DNA from: Porphyromonadaceae bacterium UBA2720 | GTDB lineage: Bacteria > Bacteroidota > Bacteroidia > Bacteroidales > Muribaculaceae | Assembly: GCA_002353885.1 (NCBI GenBank) | Contig: DEKO01000131.1 | Location: 1,709 to 8,474, forward strand | Length of the DNA: 6,766 nt | Direction: 5' to 3' | Shown here: one piece after another, positions 1 to 6,353 of the stretch | Layout: every line of letters begins with the position of its first letter | Numbering within the stretch: position 1 is the stretch's first letter | Notes under the pieces: model-generated | What the model was told of the DNA's origin: nothing | The model's database searches: none | The model's input: the letters and a program-made list of their open reading frames with translations, nothing else | Made by a program: the position numbers and the translations under genes

Positions 1-578
1 AGATCAACGACAAGCACTTCGAGGTCATCGTGCGCCAGATGATGCGCAAGGTGAACATCCTCGATCCGGGCGACACCCGCTTCCTCGAGCAGCAGGTGGT
101 CGACAAGCGCGACTTCATGGACGAGAACGACCGCATCTGGGGTAAGAAAGTGGTCACCGACGCCGGCGACTGTCCCGACGTCATGCCGGGCCAGATTATC
201 ACCGCCCGCAAGCTGCGTGACCTGAACTCGGCCCTCAAGCGCCGCGACCTCAAGTTGGTCGTCGTGCGTGACGCGGTGCCCGCTACCAGCGAGCAGATTC
301 TGCAAGGTATCACCCGTGCCGCACTGCAGACCTCGAGCTTCATGAGTGCCGCATCGTTCCAGGAGACCACCAAGGTGCTCAACGAGGCAGCCATCAACGG
401 CAAGGTCGACACCCTTGAGGGCATGAAGGAGAACGTCATCTGCGGTCACCTCATCCCCGCCGGTACCGGTCTGCGCGAATATCAGTCGCTCATGGTGGGC
501 AGCAAGGCCGAGCTGGCTCTGGCCGGTGTCATCACCGACGAGAACCTGCTCGTGGGCGAGAACGCAATCTTGCGCTGA
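1..578 (+). CDS. rpoC: DNA-directed RNA polymerase subunit beta' (C-terminal part, 5' end outside the window)
   Basis: This is the last 191 residues of the RNA polymerase beta' subunit, which forms the catalytic core of transcription together with beta, alpha and omega. The reading frame is open from base 3 and stops with TGA at 576-578, so the gene is cut by the left edge and its own start is not visible. The first visible residues (INDKHFEVIVRQMMRKV) and the segments LQGITRAALQTSSFMSAASF, QETTKVLNEAAINGKVDTLE and LKENVI/IPAGTGLR-like MKENVICGHLIPAGTGLR match the highly conserved beta' C-terminal region (Rpb1 domain 5) also found in E. coli. After IPAGTGLR comes a short lineage-variable tail ending in NLLVGENAILR. 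Nothing looks damaged. The gene would normally be the last or near-last member of the rplKAJL-rpoBC operon, and a strong terminator follows 36 bp after the stop. Confidence 0.97.
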   Translation, partial: INDKHFEVIVRQMMRKVNILDPGDTRFLEQQVVDKRDFMDENDRIWGKKVVTDAGDCPDVMPGQIITARKLRDLNSALKRRDLKLVVVRDAVPATSEQILQGITRAALQTSSFMSAASFQETTKVLNEAAINGKVDTLEGMKENVICGHLIPAGTGLREYQSLMVGSKAELALAGVITDENLLVGENAILR

Positions 579-614
579 CACCACTAGTCCGCTGTCGCGG
601 AATATCCACGTAAT

Positions 615-658
615 ACGCGCGAGGCAAGCACACCGACTTGCCTCGCGCGTGTTTTATT
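615..658 (+). terminator. Intrinsic (Rho-independent) terminator after rpoC
   Basis: A perfect 14-bp inverted repeat (615-628 ACGCGCGAGGCAAG with 637-650 CTTGCCTCGCGCGT) encloses an 8-nt loop and is followed by GTTTTATT at 651-658. The stem is GC-rich and the T-run lies on the rightward side, as expected for termination of the rpoC transcript. The amidase gene converges on it from the right. Read leftward the stem is identical, but the bases after it (ATTACGTGG) are poor in T, so termination in that direction should be weaker. Confidence 0.9.
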
Positions 659-748
659 GCCGTGTGCCGATAAAAGCTTAGCGGTTCTGGGTTTTAGGTT
701 CGGGTTGTGAGTAATCATCCGAATGCCAAGACGCGTAGCCCTGCAGCA

Positions 749-1390
749 TCATTTGTCGGCTTGTAGGCGGGCTTTCAGGGCCTGGATGAAGCGTTGATGC
801 TCGGCTGGGGTGATGTCCACCTTGGCGGGTACATCCTTGCGGTCGGGGTGAGCAGCGAGCCAGTTGTCGCGCACCTGCTGGTGTGTGACAATTTTGTTTA
901 TTGGTATCCCGTACTTGCGGATGATGGGCAGCAAGTAATCGATGGCACTGTTGATTTGCGCCTCGGTGAGTGGCCGATTGCAGGTGTTGCCTTGAAACTC
1001 GATGCCGATGGTGAACTTGTTGCACCAAGCCTTGCCGTCAAGCATTGAGTTGCCGGCGTGGTGTGTGATTTTGTCGGGCGATGCCAGGATATATCGCGTG
1101 CCGTCGCGGTCGATGAGTGCATGGCAACTGACCTGTCGCTTTGGGCTGCACAGGCCGCCCAAGGCATCTTGGATTCTGAACGTGGCAGTGTGATGCAACA
1201 CCACGCCTTGCACGCGGTTCCTGCCGGGCGTGATATTGGGTGTAGGGTGGTCGATGACCCAGTAATTGCCTTGTTTCTCCCTTTTGTCATGTCCACGGGT
1301 GCCGCATTGTGTCCACAACAGCGCGACTATGGCGGTCAGCACGACCAGCGTGATGCCAACAGCTGCGATGGTGATTTTTCTCTTTGTCAT
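749..1390 (-). CDS. Membrane-anchored N-acetylmuramoyl-L-alanine amidase, Amidase_2 (AmpD/PGRP/T7 lysozyme) family
   Basis: A 213-residue zinc amidase predicted to cut the bond between N-acetylmuramic acid and L-alanine in peptidoglycan or its fragments. Residues 1-4 (MTKR) are basic and 5-26 form one hydrophobic segment. The cysteine at 29 lacks a lipobox (WTQC), so a signal anchor facing the periplasm is more likely than a lipoprotein. The catalytic domain spans about 60-210: GVVLHHTAT with the first zinc histidine (H66 or H67), SCHALIDRDGTRY at 88-100, HHAGNS at 110-115, GIEFQG at 129-134, and THQQVRD with the second zinc histidine H170. By analogy with the K-x-D motif of AmpD, K190 and D192 in AKVDI are the likely catalytic lysine and third ligand; D186 is an alternative. 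All key residues appear intact. It stands alone, converging on rpoC and diverging from the SusCD cluster. No Shine-Dalgarno sequence or clear promoter is visible upstream. The exact substrate (whole wall or recycled muropeptide) is unknown. Confidence 0.9.
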   Translation of the reverse strand: MTKRKITIAAVGITLVVLTAIVALLWTQCGTRGHDKREKQGNYWVIDHPTPNITPGRNRVQGVVLHHTATFRIQDALGGLCSPKRQVSCHALIDRDGTRYILASPDKITHHAGNSMLDGKAWCNKFTIGIEFQGNTCNRPLTEAQINSAIDYLLPIIRKYGIPINKIVTHQQVRDNWLAAHPDRKDVPAKVDITPAEHQRFIQALKARLQADK

Positions 1391-1520
1391 TGTTGTCTTG
1401 TGAAGTTTTTGTTACTATCACATAATTCGCCGACTGCAAGGTAACCCGTAATCTTCGTGACTTGGGGGTTGAACTGTGAATTAATCGCAGTGCGAAAGTG
1501 CCAGGTTAAAAACTTTTTAC

Positions 1521-1528
1521 TATCTTTG
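1521..1528 (+). promoter_or_regulatory. Bacteroidetes-type -7 promoter element for the SusC/SusD cluster
   Basis: TATCTTTG is an exact match to the TAnnTTTG -7 element recognised by the Bacteroidetes primary sigma factor. It lies in the only AT-rich stretch of the divergent intergenic region and sits just upstream of the susC start codons. Transcription should begin about 1533-1537, giving a 5' leader of only 20-25 nt. A good -33 TTTG element is not visible at the expected distance (about 1498-1501 reads GTGC), so the promoter may be modest or activator-dependent. This is inferred from the motif and its position only. Confidence 0.75.
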
Positions 1529-1557
1529 TGCCAAAATCTACAAAATCGAAGGAAATG

Positions 1558-4500
1558 ATGCGAAAACCAATGAATCCAATGTTCAGATGGCTCAAAGTGG
1601 TGGTTCTGGCAGTGGTGCTAATGCCATTGCTTGCCATGCATGCCGCACCACCACCCGTGGAACAGACCGTGACGACACGGCCAACCGCCGGGCAGGCCGC
1701 TGGCATGGTGGTTGATGAGAATGGTGAACCCTTGATTGGCGCCACGGTGGCGGTGATGGGCACCGGTGTGACCACTGCTACCGATGTCGACGGGCGCTTC
1801 ACGTTGCCGTTGCCCGCAGGCGACTGCATGCTGCAGTTCACCTATGTTGGCTATGCGGCTCAGAAACTGGCTCCTGGCCCACAAATGCATGTGCAAATGA
1901 TGCCAGGCAATAACGCGCTCAGCGAGGTTGTGGTCACAGCACTGGGCATCAAGCGCGAGGCTAAAGCACTGTCTTACCATGTGCAGCAAGTCGAGAACGA
2001 TGCCATCATGCGTGTGCAGGACGCCAACTTTGTCAACTCGCTCACCGGCAAACTGGCCGGTGTGCAGATCAACGCCAATGCCTCGGGCATCGGCGGCTCG
2101 TCGCGCGTGGTGATGCGTGGTGCCAAGTCGATTGACGGAAATAACAACGTGCTCTATGTCATCGACGGAGTGCCTCTAGTCAACGCACAAAGTGGACTTG
2201 ACGACGATGCGCTGGCATTCAGCGGCAGTGGCCAGACTGGCGATGCTACCGCTATGCTCAACCCCGACGACATCGAGAGCATATCGGCACTGACCGGCCC
2301 CTCGGCCGCTGCGCTCTATGGCAGCGATGCGGCCAATGGTGTGATCTTGATCACCACCAAGAAGGGCGCGGCCGGTCGCACCGAGGTGACCTACAACGGC
2401 TCGTTCCAGTTCTCGCGCCCGCTGCGCTTGCCCGAGTTTCAGAACACCTATGGGCAGACTGAGGCTGGCAGCTACTACAGCTGGGGCGATCGTCTGGCCG
2501 CCCCCAGCGACTATAATCCTGCCGATTTCTTCCGCACGGCCACCAATCTGACCAATGCTATCTCGCTCTCGACCGGCAACGACCGCAACCAGACCTACGT
2601 CTCGCTGGCGGCCACCAACGCTGGCGGCATCATCCACAACAACGACCTGGACCGCTACAACGTGTCGGCACGCAACACGACCAAGGCTTTTGGCGACCGT
2701 GTGACATTGGACTTGAGCTACATGCTCTCGAGTGTCAAGGAGAACAACATGATCTCGCAAGGCCAATACTTCAATCCGTTGGTGCCGCTCTATCTGTTCC
2801 CGGCTGGAGCCGACTGGACTGCCGTGCAATACTTTGAGCGCTATGATGCCGACCGCAACTTCGCTGTCCAGTACTGGCCCTACGGCCGTCAGGCGATGTC
2901 GATGCAGAACCCTTACTGGATTACCGAGCGCAACAACTTTGTCAACCACAAGGTGCGCAACACTGTCTCGGCCGTGGCTCGCTGGGACATCACCGACTGG
3001 TTGGCGCTGACCGGGCGCGCGCGCTATGACAACAACGACGTCAAGCACGAGTCGAAACTGGCTGCGGGCACCGACCTCCAGTTCGCCTCCAAGTATGGTC
3101 ACTACGGCTACGAACATCGCCAATATCGGCAATATTTTGTCGAGGCCTTTGCTACCATCAACAAGTATTGGGACCAAAACCGCTGGAGCTTGAGTGCCGT
3201 GCTGGGTACAAACTATGACAAGCGCGATGAGCGTTGGACCAGCTTTGACGGTCACCTGGCCCAGATGGCCAACATCTACTCGCTGCGCAACGTGGTGGCA
3301 GGCGGCGAGACCAAGTATGACCAGGGGGCTGCGCCGTTCAAGAAACTCGCCCTCTATGGCAGTGCACAGTTGGGCTATCGTAGCATGGCCTACCTGGACG
3401 TGACCGCCCGCAACGACTGGTCATCGAAACTGGCCAACGCCCAGGAGTCCTATTTCTACTGGTCGGCAGGCTTGTCGGGCATCATCACCGAGATGGTTCC
3501 TGCCACGCGTAGCCAGTGGCTCAACTACTTGAAGCTACGCCTGTCGTATGCCGAGGTGGGCAATGACCCCTGGCGCCATGGCTTGACCATCACCACCTAC
3601 AGCTTGTCGCCCGCCGGTGTGACCACCACGGCTGCCATGCCCAACCTGGACCTGAAAGCCGAGCGCACCAAGTCGTGGGAGGCAGGACTGGACTTGGTGA
3701 TGTTCAACAATCGTCTGCGCGTCAACGCAACACTCTACAGTTCACAGACCTACAACCAGTTCTTCAACATCAACCTACCATCGTCGTCGGGCTATACCAG
3801 CACATGGGTCAATGGCGGACGGGTCGACAACCGAGGTGTAGAACTGACAGCACGCTACACCCAGCCGTTGGGGCCGATCACCTGGGAGACCTACCTGACT
3901 TGGACACTAAACCGTAATAAGATCAAGGAGCTGCTGCCCTACTGGAAGAATCCGGTTGATGGCGAGGTCTACTCGCTCACCGAGTTGGACAAGGGTGGAC
4001 TGAGCGGCTACAAGACTCGCCTGGTCGAAGGCGGCACATTGTCGGACATCTATGTCAACCAACTCTCGGTGGGAGAGCATGGCGAATACTATGTCGATCC
4101 GCAGTCGCACACCTTGCGCACCGACGATGGCAACTACACGTTGGCCGGTAGTGCCGCACCGCGCTACAACCTGTCGTGGGGCAACGAGCTGACGTTCAAG
4201 GGGCTGACCCTGGGCTTCCAACTGGCCTACCGCAATGGCGGCATTGTCGTGTCGCAGACCCAGGCCATCATGGATGCCTTCGGAGCATCGCAGGCTTCGG
4301 CCGATGCTCGCGAGGCAGGTGGTGTGATGATCAACGGTATGCTCTATCCTGCCGCCGACTACTATCAGACGGTGGCCAGCAGTAGCCATGTCATCGGTTC
4401 GCAATATGTCTACAGTGCGACCAACCTGCGCCTGTCTGAGCTCTCGCTCAGCTATGACGTGCCTGTGCAGCGATGGCAACGCGTCATCAAGGGGCTCACT

Positions 4501-4656
4501 CTCTCGCTGGTGGGGCACAACTTGTTGTTGCTCTACTGCAAGGCACCATTTGACCCTGAGTTGACGGCCAACACTGGCACTTATGGTCAGGGACTGGACT
4601 ACTTCATGCAGCCCAGCCTGCGTACCATGGGATGCTCGGTGAAACTTCGATTCTAG
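1558..4656 (+). CDS. SusC/RagA-family TonB-linked outer-membrane transporter
   Basis: A 1032-residue outer-membrane beta-barrel that imports glycan fragments in a complex with its SusD-like partner, powered by TonB-ExbBD. In order: a signal peptide (about 1-30, hydrophobic core LKVVVLAVVLMPLLAM, cleavage near HAA); a carboxypeptidase-D-regulatory-like domain (about 48-115, GMVVDENGEPLIGATVAV then DVDGRFTL); a TonB-box-like SEVVVTALGIKRE at about 122-134, typical of SusC proteins; the plug domain (about 135-270, including VMRGAKSIDGNNNVLYVIDG); then the barrel, ending in a terminal phenylalanine (KLRF). APFDPEL and GQGLDYFMQPSLR near the C-terminus are family hallmarks. There is no STN domain, so anti-sigma signalling is unlikely. 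The length is normal and no frameshift is seen. A GTG at 1528 would extend the frame but overlaps the -7 promoter element. AAGGAA at 1549-1554 precedes tandem ATGs at 1555 and 1558, so one of these is preferred. The SusD-like gene follows closely. The substrate cannot be read from the sequence. Confidence 0.97.
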   Translation: MRKPMNPMFRWLKVVVLAVVLMPLLAMHAAPPPVEQTVTTRPTAGQAAGMVVDENGEPLIGATVAVMGTGVTTATDVDGRFTLPLPAGDCMLQFTYVGYAAQKLAPGPQMHVQMMPGNNALSEVVVTALGIKREAKALSYHVQQVENDAIMRVQDANFVNSLTGKLAGVQINANASGIGGSSRVVMRGAKSIDGNNNVLYVIDGVPLVNAQSGLDDDALAFSGSGQTGDATAMLNPDDIESISALTGPSAAALYGSDAANGVILITTKKGAAGRTEVTYNGSFQFSRPLRLPEFQNTYGQTEAGSYYSWGDRLAAPSDYNPADFFRTATNLTNAISLSTGNDRNQTYVSLAATNAGGIIHNNDLDRYNVSARNTTKAFGDRVTLDLSYMLSSVKENNMISQGQYFNPLVPLYLFPAGADWTAVQYFERYDADRNFAVQYWPYGRQAMSMQNPYWITERNNFVNHKVRNTVSAVARWDITDWLALTGRARYDNNDVKHESKLAAGTDLQFASKYGHYGYEHRQYRQYFVEAFATINKYWDQNRWSLSAVLGTNYDKRDERWTSFDGHLAQMANIYSLRNVVAGGETKYDQGAAPFKKLALYGSAQLGYRSMAYLDVTARNDWSSKLANAQESYFYWSAGLSGIITEMVPATRSQWLNYLKLRLSYAEVGNDPWRHGLTITTYSLSPAGVTTTAAMPNLDLKAERTKSWEAGLDLVMFNNRLRVNATLYSSQTYNQFFNINLPSSSGYTSTWVNGGRVDNRGVELTARYTQPLGPITWETYLTWTLNRNKIKELLPYWKNPVDGEVYSLTELDKGGLSGYKTRLVEGGTLSDIYVNQLSVGEHGEYYVDPQSHTLRTDDGNYTLAGSAAPRYNLSWGNELTFKGLTLGFQLAYRNGGIVVSQTQAIMDAFGASQASADAREAGGVMINGMLYPAADYYQTVASSSHVIGSQYVYSATNLRLSELSLSYDVPVQRWQRVIKGLTLSLVGHNLLLLYCKAPFDPELTANTGTYGQGLDYFMQPSLRTMGCSVKLRF

Positions 4657-4678
4657 GAGTTAAGGAGTTAAAAAGTTA
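4655..4678 (+). repeat. Three tandem 8-bp units (AGGAGTTA) in the susC-susD gap
   Basis: The units are AGGAGTTA (4655-4662), AGGAGTTA (4663-4670) and AAAAGTTA (4671-4678). The first two are identical and the third differs at two bases. The array begins inside the susC TAG stop codon and fills most of the gap before the downstream gene. It includes AGGAG-like purine runs, but they lie 20 bp or more from the nearest start codon, so a direct Shine-Dalgarno role is unlikely. It may be a slippage-prone spacer; its function is unknown. Confidence 0.6.
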
Positions 4679-4711
4679 AGACTTCACATGACAGAAATTA
4701 AGCATTCAAGG

Positions 4712-6340
4712 ATGAAAAAATATATTCTCAATTTGGCTCTAGGTTTGCTGGTCATGGGTGTGGCTACGGGCTGTACCGACGACTTCGAGCAGCTCAACAC
4801 CGATCAGCACGCTGCCACTGACCAAGACATGGAACGTGATGGCAAAGCGGTGGGTGTCTTCTTCCAGCAGATGATCAACCGCACGACCGTCATGCTCATC
4901 GGCGGTGAGCAGAGTGATGAGTTCGCCTCGACAGGTGCCTACCAGCACCAGATTGGCATCAGTGCCGATGCCTACTCGGGCTACATCGGCCACACAGCCA
5001 GCTGGGCGCGTGGCCGTTACAACGGCACCTATAACTTCGGCAAAGGCGACGAGTGGGGCAATGCGATGTTCAAGATGGGCATGGTGCAGGTGATGCCAGC
5101 CTGGGCACAGATGCATGCCAATGCCGAGAAACTCGGTCAACCCGAAGTGGCTGCTCTGGGCGACATAGCCAAAGTGCTGGCCATGCACCGTGTCACCGAT
5201 CACTATGGCCCCATCCCCTATGTCAACTTCCGCCTTGGCGCTGTGGGGCAGGCCTACGACTCGCAGCAGGCGGTCTATGCCAAGTTCTTCGACGAGTTGG
5301 AGGGAGCCATCACCACGCTGACCCCCCTTGCACAGAGTGGTGCCAAGCTGCTGAGCGATTACGATCCCATCTACGCCGGCGATGTGGCGCGATGGGTGCG
5401 CCTGGCCAATACATTGCGACTGCGTCTGGCGCTGCGCGTGGCATACGCCGACCCCGCTCTGGCGCAACGCCAAGCTGAGGCGGCGGTGAACAACCCTGTG
5501 GGATTGATTGAGGACAAGGATGGCCGTGCCGAGTATCGCGGTCTGCCCGGTGCCTCATGGACCAACCCAATTTGGCAGCAGGCCTATGAGTGGAACGAGG
5601 TGCGCATGAGTGCGCCTATGGACGCCTACCTCAACGGCTATGACGATCCGCGCATCAGTGTCTACTTTGTGGCTGCCGGCGATGGTAAGTATCATGGCGT
5701 GCGGCAAGGCATCTTCAATGCCAGCGCCAACCAGCAGAGCTACATCGGCGACAAAATCTCGCAGGTCAACCTCACGCAGAACTCGACGGTGCTCTATGTC
5801 ACCGCGGCAGAGTCCTACTTCTTGCGTGCCGAGGCGGCACTGCGTGGCTGGGCTATGGGTGGAACGGCACGAGAGTTCTATGAGCAGGGTATCCGGGCAT
5901 CGATGGCCGAGAATGGAGTGACGGCCGGCATCGACAACTATGTGGCCAACGCAACGGCCACTCCAGCCGCCTTCACCGACAATGCCGGGCGCGACAATGC
6001 TGCCGCACCCAGCACCATCACCATCGCCTGGGACGACCAGGCCGACTTTGAGACCAACCTCGAGCGCATCATCACCCAGAAGTGGATTGCCGGTTGGGGC
6101 AACTCATGCGAAGCATGGTCTGAGTTCCGCCGCACAGGCTATCCGCGCCTGTTCCCTGTCAAGTATAACTATAGCGACGGAGCTGTGAGCAGTGCGTTGC
6201 AGATTCGCCGCTTGCCCTATCCGCGCACCGAGTATAACACCAACGCCGAGGCCATGACCCAGGCTGTGGACCTGCTGGGCGGCCCCGACAATTGTGGAAC
6301 CCTGCTGTGGTGGGACAAGAAGCCCCACGACGCGCAATGA
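4712..6340 (+). CDS. SusD/RagB-family glycan-binding outer-membrane lipoprotein (SusD-like_2 type)
   Basis: A 542-residue surface lipoprotein expected to bind glycans and act as the lid of the adjacent SusC transporter. The start at 4712 gives MKKYILNLALGLLVMGVATGC, a typical lipoprotein signal with the acylated cysteine at 21. An ATG at 4688 would add eight polar residues (MTEIKHSR) and is less likely. The TDD after the cysteine fits the acidic surface-export signal of Bacteroidetes lipoproteins. Family hallmarks in order: DDFEQLNTD (23-31), HRVTDHYGPIPY (159-170), YAGDVARWVRLANTLRLRLA (221-240), YLNGYDDPRI (306-315), TAAESYFLRAEAALRGW (364-380), ITQKWIAGWGNSCEAWSEFR (454-473), RTGYPRLFPV (474-483), LPYPRTEYNTN (501-511) and TLLWWD near the C-terminus. 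The TPR-rich helical fold is inferred from the family. It is complete, of normal length, and probably co-transcribed with susC. The glycan bound is not evident from the sequence. Confidence 0.96.
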   Translation: MKKYILNLALGLLVMGVATGCTDDFEQLNTDQHAATDQDMERDGKAVGVFFQQMINRTTVMLIGGEQSDEFASTGAYQHQIGISADAYSGYIGHTASWARGRYNGTYNFGKGDEWGNAMFKMGMVQVMPAWAQMHANAEKLGQPEVAALGDIAKVLAMHRVTDHYGPIPYVNFRLGAVGQAYDSQQAVYAKFFDELEGAITTLTPLAQSGAKLLSDYDPIYAGDVARWVRLANTLRLRLALRVAYADPALAQRQAEAAVNNPVGLIEDKDGRAEYRGLPGASWTNPIWQQAYEWNEVRMSAPMDAYLNGYDDPRISVYFVAAGDGKYHGVRQGIFNASANQQSYIGDKISQVNLTQNSTVLYVTAAESYFLRAEAALRGWAMGGTAREFYEQGIRASMAENGVTAGIDNYVANATATPAAFTDNAGRDNAAAPSTITIAWDDQADFETNLERIITQKWIAGWGNSCEAWSEFRRTGYPRLFPVKYNYSDGAVSSALQIRRLPYPRTEYNTNAEAMTQAVDLLGGPDNCGTLLWWDKKPHDAQ

Positions 6341-6353
6341 TATGATCATGGTT

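Noticed and set aside
1399..1422. TGTGA-N14-TCACA inverted repeat just upstream of the amidase start
   Set aside because: It resembles a CRP half-site pair, but the spacer is 14 bp instead of 6. A 5-bp inverted repeat of this kind is common by chance.
1436..1443. TACCTTGC on the minus strand as a possible -7 element for the amidase
   Set aside because: It matches only four of the six fixed positions of TAnnTTTG and no TTG -33 element lies at the right distance.
678..1444. Several open frames on both strands overlapping the amidase (678-1028 -, 794-1048 +, 898-1296 -, 1058-1444 +)
   Set aside because: The amidase frame alone carries conserved catalytic motifs; the others give low-complexity or histidine/serine-rich translations typical of shadow frames.
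1443..1470. Possible hairpin AACCC/GGGTT in the divergent region
   Set aside because: The arms are only 5 bp with an 18-nt loop and there is no supporting context such as a T-run or conserved riboswitch motif.
2176..3255. A 359-codon open frame on the minus strand inside the susC-like gene
   Set aside because: It lies wholly opposite a well-supported SusC gene, is valine/arginine-rich with no recognisable domain, and is the kind of shadow frame expected in GC-rich coding DNA.
4739..5473. A 244-codon minus-strand open frame inside the SusD-like gene (and a similar 203-codon one at 3907-4518 opposite susC)
   Set aside because: Both are antisense to confident genes, lack start signals and show no recognisable family motifs.
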